Shown piece by piece: positions 7,548 through 16,700 of a DNA stretch of 35,817 nt (positions are counted from its first letter, which is position 1; every line of letters starts with the position of its first letter). The DNA comes from Bacteroidales bacterium UBA5382. Its GTDB lineage: Bacteria > Bacteroidota > Bacteroidia > Bacteroidales > Dysgonomonadaceae. The stretch covers positions 1 through 35,817 of the forward strand of contig DHOU01000018.1 of the NCBI GenBank assembly GCA_002409745.1, in the 5' to 3' direction. The translations under genes and the position numbers were made by a program. The notes under the pieces are model-generated. The model had not been told where the DNA came from. It worked only from the letters and a program-made list of their open reading frames with translations, and made no database searches.

Positions 7548-8669
7548 TTATTTTTTGCACGTATCTATATATACCTGCATCAAATTTTCTGCAATTATAT
7601 CATCGGAAAAATTAGCCGCATGCATTTGCCCCTTTTCGATCATTTGCTGTCGGAGTTGCCTATCGGAACAGATTGTTTGAATAGCAACCGCCATCTCTTC
7701 AGGATTATCAGAAGAAACATACCATGCAGCATCCCCGCCCGTTTCTTTAAAACAACTTCCATGAGAGGTGATCACCGGAGTTCTTGTGCATAAAGCTTCC
7801 AAAATAGGTATTCCGAACCCTTCAAAAACAGAAGGATAAATAAAAACAGAAGCCATCGATAGAATGACTGGCAGATCTTTTGTGGGAACATTATGATAAA
7901 AATACACCTGCTTTTCAATTCCAAGCGATTTGATCAATAATTTCATTTCATCATAATACGCCGTTTTATTCCCGATAACAACCAACGGCAAATCTATTTT
8001 TTCAACAGAGAGTGCACGAATAATGAGTTCTATATTCTTCCGTTTTTCAATAGCCCCCACATTCAAAAGAAAACCTTCCGGTAATTGATACTTTTCGCGC
8101 ACTTCTTTCCTTTGTTCATTTGTAACATTTTGCCTGAAAATCGGATTACATCCTTGGTATACTATGCGGATTTTATTCGGATCGGCATCAAAAAAGGTAA
8201 TAAAATCCTGTTTTGTCTGTTCGCTGATCGCGATAATAGAATCCGCCGCTTGGACACTATATTTATTTTTCTGTATAAATATCTTTCTGTATAGCCGATC
8301 ATACAATTCAGGATAGCGCATAAAAATGGCATCATGAAGAGTAACGACAGTCTTGATTTTCGTTTTATGAATGCCAAAAGGGAGTTCCTGGCTCAGTCCG
8401 TGAAAGATGTCCGTATGCAGGTATTCTATCTGTTTCACGCAGCCCTTACTTCGCCAGAGTCCTGAAAACTTTTTATAAAAAAAAGAATCGGGATAAACCA
8501 CCTGCGTATTTTCATACACCGGATAGCTATTTTCATTCCGTACGGGATTGAATAAATAATAATTATTCTCCGGATAATAGGAAGCTAGAAGCCGGATAAC
8601 ATCTCTACTATAATTTCCTAATCCCCGGTTATTATGAAAGTATCGTTTTGCATCGAAAGAAATATTCAT
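7548..8669 (-). CDS. GT4 family glycosyltransferase (mannosyltransferase-like)
   Basis: A 373-residue GT-B enzyme. It opens with MNISFDAKRYFHNNRGLGNYSRDV, the glycine-rich loop common to GT4 mannosyl- and rhamnosyltransferases; VVTLHDAIFMRYPEL and FLLNVGAIEKRKNIELI (near residue 200) follow, and the donor motif is FEGFGIPILEALC with the E-x7-E pair. It is closest in form to the 6458-7531 gene, which suggests they arose by duplication or act in succession on the same glycan. A -7 promoter element lies 40 bp upstream within a 109-bp gap, so it may start a separate transcript. The sugar specificity is not determinable here. Confidence 0.88.
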   Translation of the reverse strand: MNISFDAKRYFHNNRGLGNYSRDVIRLLASYYPENNYYLFNPVRNENSYPVYENTQVVYPDSFFYKKFSGLWRSKGCVKQIEYLHTDIFHGLSQELPFGIHKTKIKTVVTLHDAIFMRYPELYDRLYRKIFIQKNKYSVQAADSIIAISEQTKQDFITFFDADPNKIRIVYQGCNPIFRQNVTNEQRKEVREKYQLPEGFLLNVGAIEKRKNIELIIRALSVEKIDLPLVVIGNKTAYYDEMKLLIKSLGIEKQVYFYHNVPTKDLPVILSMASVFIYPSVFEGFGIPILEALCTRTPVITSHGSCFKETGGDAAWYVSSDNPEEMAVAIQTICSDRQLRQQMIEKGQMHAANFSDDIIAENLMQVYIDTCKK

Positions 8670-8709
8670 AATTCGTATTGCCTCTCTCCGATAAAAAATA
8701 TAACTTGCA

Positions 8710-8717
8710 CAAAAATA
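8710..8717 (-). promoter_or_regulatory. Possible internal promoter -7 element for the two GT4 genes
   Basis: TATTTTTG on the minus strand matches TAnnTTTG and sits in the 109-bp gap upstream of the ATG at 8669. No TTTG is found 18-21 bases upstream, and the gap is A+T-rich, so a chance match is possible. Confidence 0.4.
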
Positions 8718-8778
8718 GTAAAATAAAATTTATCGGACAGCCGGTCTTAAACAAATCTTAGGTTTATTAAGGTAAGCA

Positions 8779-9756
8779 TTATCTTATTTTTCCTTTTATA
8801 CGATAATACTTTATGAGTATATGATATAAAAATCGGTTTTTAGTGTAAAGTATTACAATTTTTCTCACCCTTTTTATCACTCCTGTATATTTAAGCTGAG
8901 GGTATTCCTGAAAAGCATCGTTGAATTCCCGCGCAAAACCGGCTATATATTCCAATCTCCCGCCCAACAAGATTGTAGCGTAAGCTTGGAGTTTGAGAGC
9001 CAACAGCTCTTTTTTCAGCTCATGATATTGAGGCTTGTCGCTCATAAATTTCTCTATTAAATCAGAAACTAAATATACACTTTGTACATTTCTGTCTGAC
9101 AAAACAGTACGCGTCATCGAATATTGATTAACGACATAATAGTATAAACACCCATTAAAAAACTTTAGAGTTTTTGTATTGTAAATCAACTGAGTAGTAT
9201 ACCATGTATCTTCTCCTATATTAAGTTTTTGATTAAATGTGATTTTATCGCTCAATTCCCTCTTGTGAATGTATTGCCATACCGCATTATATTGATGTGT
9301 AGTCCATATGTGTTTTAAAATTTCCATAGAAGACGCAATATGAAGAGGATATGGTTGAGACCTCTCGATTTTACCCGACGACACATAATAGAAACCAAAT
9401 ACAACAACATCAGGAAAATGCTCTTTATTAAGTTCCTCTACCAATGTCCGGTACATATCCTTATCGATATAGTCGCCTCCATCAAGATGATGTATATATT
9501 CTCCCGTTGCTACTTCTAATCCGCTTTTTCTAGCCATTGAGATTCCTTCATTTCTCTTATCTATTAAAATGATACGATCATCTTTTTCTGCATATTTCAG
9601 ACAAATTTCTAAACTTTTATCAGTACTCCCGTCATTGACGATAATAATCTGTAGGTTATTATAAGATTGAAGATATACTGAATTTAACGTCTTATAAATC
9701 TCTTTCTCAATATTATAGACTGGAATGATAACGGATATCAAAGGTTTCCTATACAT
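8779..9756 (-). CDS. GT2 family glycosyltransferase with altered DxD motif
   Basis: A 325-residue GT-A fold enzyme of family GT2. The N-terminus shows the typical PLISVIIPVYNIEKEIYKTLNSV, then IIIVNDGSTDKSLEIC and DKRNEGISMARKSGL. The metal- and donor-binding motif, normally D-x-D-D, reads LDGGDYI here (near residue 92), with glycine (GGC) in place of the second aspartate. It starts 6 bp downstream of the GT8-GT4 fusion gene, so the two are cotranscribed. The C-terminal part is basic and without clear membrane helices. The substitution may weaken metal binding or may be tolerated; the fold call is firm and activity is open. Confidence 0.87.
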   Translation of the reverse strand: MYRKPLISVIIPVYNIEKEIYKTLNSVYLQSYNNLQIIIVNDGSTDKSLEICLKYAEKDDRIILIDKRNEGISMARKSGLEVATGEYIHHLDGGDYIDKDMYRTLVEELNKEHFPDVVVFGFYYVSSGKIERSQPYPLHIASSMEILKHIWTTHQYNAVWQYIHKRELSDKITFNQKLNIGEDTWYTTQLIYNTKTLKFFNGCLYYYVVNQYSMTRTVLSDRNVQSVYLVSDLIEKFMSDKPQYHELKKELLALKLQAYATILLGGRLEYIAGFAREFNDAFQEYPQLKYTGVIKRVRKIVILYTKNRFLYHILIKYYRIKGKIR

Positions 9757-9762
9757 ATCAGG

Positions 9763-11766
9763 CTATTCTTTATTAACGGTATCTTTTATCAGTTGACGCA
9801 TGTCCTGTTGAAATCTACTAACGGAATGTATTTCCCGAATGTACTTGACTGCTTCGCAGGACAATTTTAAACGCCGCGGCTCATTACTCATAATCCGTTC
9901 TATGGCCTCAACAAATTTCGGAATATCGTCAAATCCATCTCCTAATACCGTGCCTACAAATTCTCCGAACTTATACGTCAGATTTTCCGGATTTCTACAA
10001 CTGACCAGTAATGTTCCATAGGCTAAAGCTTCAAGGAAAGTAACCGGCAAGGCTTCATGAATGGAAGTATTTACCAATATTTTAGCCTCTTTTATATACT
10101 GGTTTTTCTCTTCTCCTTCCATATGTCCCAAAAAATGCAAATTAGGGATTGCATTCCGATACTGAGCCATTATTTCATCATTTCTGGATTTTTCTAAAAA
10201 AGAATCTCCCATTAAGAAAAACTCATATTGAGGCATTCTTTTAGCAATCTCACAGAATAACCAGCCTCTTTTTACGGATGCGATACGCCCAATAAAAAGG
10301 ATGTGATTTTTTTTCTCATATGTTTCAGGCTCGAACGAATAATCAATATCTATCGGATTAGGGAAATAGCGAATATCAACGTCCTTAGGCAAACGATATA
10401 ACTCCTTTGCTTTTTCGTTCAGAAAATAACCTTGCGATATAAATTTGAGCACCCCCTCATGATATAATCGGTGAACGATATCGTATAGTTCGGAATTCCA
10501 ATAACAGGATTCCGGAAATAACTGAACAGTCTGTATTTCCACCCATTCACTCCAAGGCCGCGGATCTTGTATCCAATGTATAACGGGTTTATTCTTTCGC
10601 TCATATTTTAGAATTTCATGCGTCAATTCAATGGTAAGATAGATATCGTAACTATTTCTTTTCATCCAACTGTAAACGAATTTTTTACCGGGCGGGATTA
10701 TCACCTTAATTCCGTCTATTTTTTCTTTTTTTGCCCTAAACTCCCACCTCTTTTCATTTTTTTTCAAAAGGACCTCAACAGAAAATTCTTCATTCGGTAA
10801 ATAACGGGCAATATAATGACGAGCAAGAAAACCATAACCGCCAAATGCTGTTCCCATGCCACCAAAATATTCATCAATAACAAGAGCTACTCTTATCTTC
10901 TTCGGCTTCACGGTCATTCCTACTATTTTTTTTATTGTTCGAACAAAACTTCCTTTTCTGAACGTCCATATAAACTTTCTATAAGGTGTTTTATTCAGAT
11001 ACTTAAAGTATAATTTTTTTAATGAAATCCGGCATTTTTCATTTATATTCCAAGGTTTTAGCTTCCCTGTATAATGAATAATGACAGGATCTTTAATCTT
11101 GTTATAATAAATATCTTCTGTCGTATAATTATAGTTAACTAGAATTGGCTTAATTCTCCCTCTTAGAACCCAATTTATAATATCCTGATCTTGAAACTCA
11201 AACTTATCCAAACAATTCTGCGCAACCTCAAACAATTGCTCCGAGATCTTTTCGGAACGCATTGCTTCCAGATTCATCAGTATAACTCCGGCATTTATAT
11301 ATAAATCATTCTCTTTAAGTCCTATCTTATATTTATACTTTATTCGATCTACATAAGTATCTTTCACTCCTGCGCAAAGATAACCGTCAAAGGGTGTATT
11401 CCATAACTCAAGAATAGAACCATCAATAACCAAATCCGCATCTAAGTACAGTATTTTATTGAGGTCTGGAAATAATTCTGCAAGCAACAACCTGTAATAG
11501 GTATGATGGGTGATATATTTAATGTTGATTTTAAGATCCTTTATCAAACTATCGTCCACGATCTTAAGCTCAATTTTATTTCCATGATCATATTTCTTAA
11601 GGGCAGAGTTCAATAACTTTTTACTTTCTTCCGAAAAATAATCACCTATCACATAAAAGTCAAAGTTTATTCCTGCATTATTCTCCAGAATAGAAACTAT
11701 TGAAACGGAGCAATGTTGGGCATAAGAATCATTTATAGCAAATACGATAGAAATTCTATTATTCAT
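9763..11766 (-). CDS. Two-domain GT8-GT4 fusion glycosyltransferase
   Basis: A 667-residue protein with two catalytic modules. Residues 1-260 form a GT8 (GT-A, retaining) domain with the metal-binding DAD at 109-111 (YLDADLV), YINAGVILMNL at 156-166, FQDQD at 191-195 and HYTGKLKPW at 231-239, all hallmarks of LgtC/WaaJ-like galactosyl- or glucosyltransferases. A basic linker (about 262-290) joins it to a GT4-like GT-B domain with FGGYGFLARHYIARYLP near 308, LFIGRIASVKRGWLF and a C-terminal donor site (EALPVTFLEALAYGTLLVS). Both modules keep key residues, so one polypeptide could add two sugars in sequence. It sits between a GT4 and a GT2 gene in one leftward operon. The order and identity of the sugars are not readable. 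Confidence 0.87.
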   Translation of the reverse strand: MNNRISIVFAINDSYAQHCSVSIVSILENNAGINFDFYVIGDYFSEESKKLLNSALKKYDHGNKIELKIVDDSLIKDLKINIKYITHHTYYRLLLAELFPDLNKILYLDADLVIDGSILELWNTPFDGYLCAGVKDTYVDRIKYKYKIGLKENDLYINAGVILMNLEAMRSEKISEQLFEVAQNCLDKFEFQDQDIINWVLRGRIKPILVNYNYTTEDIYYNKIKDPVIIHYTGKLKPWNINEKCRISLKKLYFKYLNKTPYRKFIWTFRKGSFVRTIKKIVGMTVKPKKIRVALVIDEYFGGMGTAFGGYGFLARHYIARYLPNEEFSVEVLLKKNEKRWEFRAKKEKIDGIKVIIPPGKKFVYSWMKRNSYDIYLTIELTHEILKYERKNKPVIHWIQDPRPWSEWVEIQTVQLFPESCYWNSELYDIVHRLYHEGVLKFISQGYFLNEKAKELYRLPKDVDIRYFPNPIDIDYSFEPETYEKKNHILFIGRIASVKRGWLFCEIAKRMPQYEFFLMGDSFLEKSRNDEIMAQYRNAIPNLHFLGHMEGEEKNQYIKEAKILVNTSIHEALPVTFLEALAYGTLLVSCRNPENLTYKFGEFVGTVLGDGFDDIPKFVEAIERIMSNEPRRLKLSCEAVKYIREIHSVSRFQQDMRQLIKDTVNKE

Positions 11767-11786
11767 AGGGTCATTTATAGTGATAA

Positions 11787-12932
11787 TTATTTAAGGAGCT
11801 CATCCCATTGCAAGCCTATATTTTCCAACTTGTATTCAGCACTCTTAACCAAAGCTTTACGTGCTATTCCATTGCGGTATGTATCATCATCCATCAGTTT
11901 CTTAAGGCGCTCTGCATACTGGTTCATATCAAATGGCTCTATAAGAATATCGGGAGAAATATCTTCGAGGATATCCCTAATACCTGAGCTAACGTTGAAA
12001 GACAGAGGTACCGATCCAAATTGGATGCCTTCAATAAAGCATAATGGAAGCCCTTCATACGTTGAAGAGAGGGCAACAATGGACGCCTCTTTATAGAACG
12101 GTTCCATGTTTTCTTGTTGACCCAGAAAAGAAATATTCTCAATCGATTCATCTTTTACCAACTGCTCCAATTCTTCACGATTAGGTCCATCTCCAACAAT
12201 ATTAAGATTCCAATCCTTTTTATTTTCTATTGATTTCCAAACTCTCAATAACCTGTCTACGCGTTTTGATTCTATTTCAAGACGCCCTACAAACAGGACG
12301 ACTTTTTCCTTTCGATTAAGAATAGCTGATTCCTTGCAAGTATATTTCGATGGATTAGGGATCACGACCAACTTATTTGTCTCTGTAAAATGATAAGCTT
12401 CTGAAATAATTTTACAATATTCGGAAGTTAGGACAATCATTTTCTCACTAAAATTATATAACTCTCTATATTGTTTTCTTGTTTTGTCAGGATTGTACTG
12501 TAATGTATTCAGACCCAATTTAGTCTTAATTCTCTTAAACAATCGTTTGAAGGGTTTTTTCTCCGCCATCCATACATATTTTATTCGTTCAAATTCAAAT
12601 CCAGGCATAAAATGCAAAAAAGAAAATATCCGCACATGTTCATTTCTATCCGGATTGGAAAGAATTCGATTGAAAGGTAAAAAGGGTCCTTGATTAATTA
12701 CAACATTTATATTAAACTCTGCAAGCAGACGGTTGTAATATTCGATAGATTTTTTCTTATCTTTTGAAGGGAAATAAAAACAGTTGGATCGATCATCTAT
12801 TACGGAAGGATACGAGATTCTTGCCAAATAATATAAATTATGTTTTTCTTTCAGGTATTTAGCAATTGTCTGGGTGACCATTTCAATTCCCCCCACTTTC
12901 GGATAACTATGGAGCAAAAAGAGTATATTCAT
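11787..12932 (-). CDS. GT4 family glycosyltransferase
   Basis: A 381-residue GT-B enzyme and the first gene of the leftward cluster. It starts MNILFLLHSYPKVGGIEMVTQTIAKYL, the GGxE loop seen in many GT4 proteins; VVLFVGRLEIESKRVDRLL (near 220) marks the C-terminal Rossmann domain, WNLNIVGDGPNREELEQLV follows, and STYEGLPLCFIEGIQFGSVP carries the E-x7-E donor motif. This LVGRL/GDGP pattern is close to WaaG- and amylovoran-type enzymes. It ends 20 bp before the GT8-GT4 gene. A -7 element about 60 bp upstream probably drives the cluster. Confidence 0.9.
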   Translation of the reverse strand: MNILFLLHSYPKVGGIEMVTQTIAKYLKEKHNLYYLARISYPSVIDDRSNCFYFPSKDKKKSIEYYNRLLAEFNINVVINQGPFLPFNRILSNPDRNEHVRIFSFLHFMPGFEFERIKYVWMAEKKPFKRLFKRIKTKLGLNTLQYNPDKTRKQYRELYNFSEKMIVLTSEYCKIISEAYHFTETNKLVVIPNPSKYTCKESAILNRKEKVVLFVGRLEIESKRVDRLLRVWKSIENKKDWNLNIVGDGPNREELEQLVKDESIENISFLGQQENMEPFYKEASIVALSSTYEGLPLCFIEGIQFGSVPLSFNVSSGIRDILEDISPDILIEPFDMNQYAERLKKLMDDDTYRNGIARKALVKSAEYKLENIGLQWDELLK

Positions 12933-12990
12933 ATGTGTACTTAATGATGAGGTTTTCTCGTTAAGACTTTAATCAAAATCAAAACTTTGG

Positions 12991-12998
12991 CAAAGTTA
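12991..12998 (-). promoter_or_regulatory. Probable -7 element for the glycosyltransferase cluster
   Basis: TAACTTTG on the minus strand matches TAnnTTTG and lies about 60 bp ahead of the first GT4 gene. No -33 TTTG is visible at 18-21 bases. Confidence 0.5.
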
Positions 12999-13000
12999 AT

Positions 13001-13278
13001 AATTTTGTTTCAGAAATTGATAGCATACCCTAATCTTTTCGGCTCAGCAGCAAAATTGTGTGTTTATGGTTACAGACGTCATCAACCGACAGCCGGATAA
13101 TTATGAAAGCTGTGCCCAAACGATTGGGATTTACCCCTTCGGGCTTTTACAAATTCACCATGCTCATGAAAGGAAAACCTCCCGGAGGATTGGTTTTGCA
13201 TCTTTGCAACGATAGAGGAGAGGATAAAGTATCCCGGTTAAATACACCGATTCATTTCTCAATCATTGAGAAAAAATT
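13001..13278. other. Intergenic stretch between the glycan cluster and dgkA, no convincing gene
   Basis: About 380 bp separate the GT4 start (12932) from the antitoxin remnant (13314). A 65-codon frame runs from an ATG at 13103 to 13300 on the plus strand (MKAVPKRLGFTPSGFYKF...). It has no ribosome binding site, is not a family I recognise and overlaps the promoter at 13279, so I do not call it a gene. It could be debris from the same event that left the antitoxin fragment. Confidence 0.5.
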
Positions 13279-13286
13279 TATCTTTG
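13279..13286 (+). promoter_or_regulatory. -7 element upstream of the antitoxin remnant and dgkA
   Basis: TATCTTTG matches the -7 consensus. It would start transcripts near 13293, about 20 nt before the antitoxin remnant ATG at 13314 and about 85 nt before dgkA. It was presumably the promoter of the lost antitoxin gene and now appears to serve dgkA and the helicase gene. Confidence 0.55.
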
Positions 13287-13313
13287 CATCAATCAATTAA
13301 TAAGGTAATAATG

Positions 13314-13400
13314 ATGAAGACTATTGATGTAGACATACAAAAAATAGATCTTATAAAAGATATTCTTGACGAGACTGATGAAAAGGTTTTTGTATTTTAA
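13314..13400 (+). pseudogene. Truncated antitoxin N-terminus overlapping dgkA
   Basis: A 28-codon frame starting MKTIDVDIQKIDLIKDILDE and ending in VFVF-stop. It resembles the first part of the small Bacteroidetes antitoxins that accompany RelE/ParE-like toxins (pattern M-K-T-I-x-I-D-x-Q-K-x-x-L-x-x-x-I-L), which are normally 70-90 residues. The match stops at about residue 24, exactly where the dgkA ATG (13378) lies in another frame. No toxin gene follows. The ATG (a second one is at 13311), the promoter at 13279 and the spacing look functional, so it may act as a translated leader peptide of dgkA. The family assignment is from memory of the motif and is moderate. Confidence 0.5.
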
Positions 13401-13761
13401 AGAACGTATTCGCTCGTTTTCCTATGCTTTCCAAGGCGTACGCACCCTGTTTTCGGAAACGCCGAACGCGAGGATTCACGTAGTCATTATCGCGTTGGTG
13501 ATCGTATTGGGCTTCTGGCTGCATATTTCGCGGATGGAATGGATTGCCGTCTGCATCCTTTTCGGCGTCGTGCCGGCAACCGAAGCGATCAATTCGGCGA
13601 TAGAAAAACTGGCGGACTTTGCCTGCGGAGGCCGTATTCATCCGTCTATTAAAAAAGCCAAAGATCTGGCGGCGGCGGCCGTTCTTCTTACGGCTATTGC
13701 ATCGGTCGTTGCAGGCGTGCTTATTTTCTTGCCGAAACTCATCGAGCTATTCGTTGAATGA
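13378..13761 (+). CDS. dgkA: Diacylglycerol / undecaprenol kinase family protein
   Basis: A 127-residue integral membrane kinase of the DgkA family, which phosphorylates diacylglycerol or undecaprenol in the inner membrane and recycles lipid carriers for cell-wall and glycan synthesis. Three hydrophobic helices are visible (about 33-50, 54-67 and 99-120). The conserved catalytic stretch is EAINSAIEKLAD (69-80) and AKDLAAAAVLL (94-104), close to the family E-x-x-N-x-A-I-E-x-x-x-D and A-K-D-x-A-x-A-A-V. The start at 13378 gives MKRFLYFKERIRSFSYA, a typical amphipathic N-terminus. It overlaps the antitoxin remnant by 23 bp in a different frame and lacks an obvious Shine-Dalgarno site, which suggests translational coupling. 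The helicase gene follows after 20 bp. Confidence 0.9.
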   Translation: MKRFLYFKERIRSFSYAFQGVRTLFSETPNARIHVVIIALVIVLGFWLHISRMEWIAVCILFGVVPATEAINSAIEKLADFACGGRIHPSIKKAKDLAAAAVLLTAIASVVAGVLIFLPKLIELFVE

Positions 13762-13781
13762 TGCGATAATCGATTAGGATT

Positions 13782-16700
13782 ATGAATACAACATCTTATT
13801 ACCTGAGGGATATTCAGGATTTATCGACGTCCGAAAACGAATTGCCGGAACGAATGCGGCTTCTGAAGCGGATCATGGAACGATTCTGCAAGGCCGTAAC
13901 CCGCGATGAGGCGGTACAGTTTTCCAATCTGTTCTCGCGACTGGTCTTCATCGCTCAAAAATACGCTCTTCCCAAACAACTGGAATGGCAATTGCAGCAT
14001 CTTCGCGTAACGGCATCGCCTCAAGCGCCCCAACGGACTGTTTCCGAAGAAGATTACCAGCAGGCCGAGAAGGCGGTGAAAACTCTCTGCCGGATAGTTG
14101 CAGGGGAAATACGCCCGGCACAAGACAAAGCTTTTGCGCCGCCCGAAGTAAAACTTACCGAAGGACGGTTGCGCGTACAAATCCTCCGTGTCGATACGGA
14201 AGCAAAGCAACTCTTTTGCAAAGCCGAAGCATTTCCCGTGAGTGAGATAACCGTACTATATACTGCGGCATGTGAAGATCGGCAGGTTGAAACGGCCGAA
14301 GATATTTTCCGCGCCGGCGCACAACTAAACCTTATCGACAGCACGATGGATGCCGAAGGGTGTTGGGTGCCCCGGTTCATCGTTTTCGAACCCGATTATC
14401 TGGTTGACGCCTCCGCCGTCGCCGAATGTTTTCAGGATTATGAAGTCTCGCCTTTTCATTATCTGCGGAATAAATTTGAGGAGAAAGAAAACCGCTCGTA
14501 CTTGTTGCTCGGAAATCTGGCGAACTTTTTTCTCGATGAACTGGTTTTTTCGGACGATGCGGAAAAGGTTTCTTTCGACGAGGTATTCCTGCGCTCCTTC
14601 AAACAATCGCCTTTTGAATATACCAGTTGCCCCGACATCGCTTCGCCCGACGATTTCCGCCGGTTCATGCAACAAGCCCGGGAACAGTTCACAAACATCC
14701 GGCGCGTCATTCGGGAAGATTTCCCCCGCCACGGCATCGTCTCGCGGGATTGTACCCTTGAGCCGTCTTTCTTTAGTGAAAAGTATGGGTTTCAGGGACG
14801 CCTCGACCTCCTGTATTTGCCTCCGACGGCGACTGACGCCGGTATTGTGGAATTAAAATCGGGACGCCTTCCTTATCCGCCTTCCAACGCCGGAAAAATT
14901 GCTCTGAACCATGCCGTGCAAACGGCCGTATACAGGTTGATGATACAAAGCGTGTACGGAATAGACGACCGTCACATCAGCGCCGCCATTTTGTACTCTT
15001 CCGGAAACCGTGCAGGAGAGAATCTCCGTTTTGCAGCCGTTTACCATATCCTCGAAAAACAAATCATCGATATCCGCAACCGCATCGTGGCAAACGAATA
15101 CCGGCTTGCCCACGGCGATAACGGCACGGTAAACCGCCTGATGAACGAAATGCTGTCGCCGGACGCCAACGGCAGACGACTTCCGTCGTTCTTTACCGCC
15201 CGCATCGAACGTTTTTCGCAAATACTTCGTCAATGCACCGAAACGGAAGTAAGTTACTTTTACCGTTTTGTACGGTTTCTGTCGAAAGAGATTTACCTGC
15301 AAAAAACCGGAGACGTCGATTACGAATCGCCGACCGGCACAGCCGTGTTGTGGAACACCGATTTCTCGGAACGCGCCGAAGCGCTCGACGTGCTTTATCC
15401 CCTTTCGATTGAGGGCATCGACGATGTTGCGGAACACATGACCATCGTCTTTCAACGGCATGAAGGCAAGCAAAGCATCGTGAATTTCCGCGAAGGGGAA
15501 ATTTGTATCGTCTACCCTCGTCAAAACGATAACGATACGGTGCTCAACACGCAAATACTGAAAGGGTCCATTGCACAAATCACCCCGCAATCGGTCGAAG
15601 TGCGGTTCCGCCACAAACAAAAGAACCGGTCGTTTTTTACGCGCCATCGGCTGTGGGCGGTCGAACACGATACGCTCGACACATCGTATATGAACATGTA
15701 TAAGAGCTTGTTCGCCTTCCTCCGGGCGCCGCATCGAAAACGGGACTTACTGCTCGGCCTCGAAAAACCGCAAGCCCTATCCCCCGCCGCACCGTCGCCG
15801 GAAGAATATCCCGAAAACATTCTTTCCAAAGCGCTGGCCGCCAACGATTATTTCCTGTTGGTCGGGCCGCCGGGCACGGGTAAGACATCGATCTTCGCCC
15901 GCCGCCTCATCGAAACATATTATGCCGATCCGGAAAAAAACATCTTGGTGTTGGCGTATACCAATCGTGCCGTCGACGAGCTTTGCGAGGCGATCAACGC
16001 AGCATTCGGCTGTGACGACGGTACCTGCGACACCTATATACGGGTGGGAACGGAATTGTCCTGCTCCCCACCCTACCGCCACCGCTTGTTGCAGCGAATC
16101 GCCGGAGAATCGGAGAACCGTGAAATACTGCGCCGGCGCATCGAATCGACCCGCATTTATGTAGCGACACTGGCTTCCATCGCCGGAAGGATGGAACTCT
16201 TCTCTCTCAAGCATTTTCACATCGCCATTATCGACGAAGCTTCGCAAATACTCGAGCCGCAACTCATCGGACTGCTGCCGCGTTTCGATAAATTCATCCT
16301 TATCGGCGATCACAACCAGTTATCGACCATCGTATTGCAGAAACCGGCCGCATCGTGCATCGGCGAACCCGAACTGAACCATATCGGCCTCATCGATTGC
16401 CGCGACTCCTTTTTCGAACGGTTGTTGCGCCGTTGCCAAACCAACGGTTGGACGCAGGCATACGCTCAACTCACGCAGCAGGGACGCATGCACAACGACA
16501 TCGCATCGTTTCCGTCGCGTTTCTTTTATTCGGGGACCCTCGTTGCGGCAAAAGAATGGCAATCGGAAGCATGGCAGCTAGCATACGATTCGGAGAATGA
16601 TTTATTTCAACGTTCCGTCGCATCCCGGCGACGATTATTCTTTTCTACGGAAGCAGTTGCCGTCACATCCGGCTCCGACAAAATGAACGAACAGGAAGCA

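Noticed and set aside
13103..13300. 65-codon frame upstream of the antitoxin remnant
   Set aside because: No ribosome binding site and no recognisable family; it overlaps a promoter box. A profile or homology search could overturn this.
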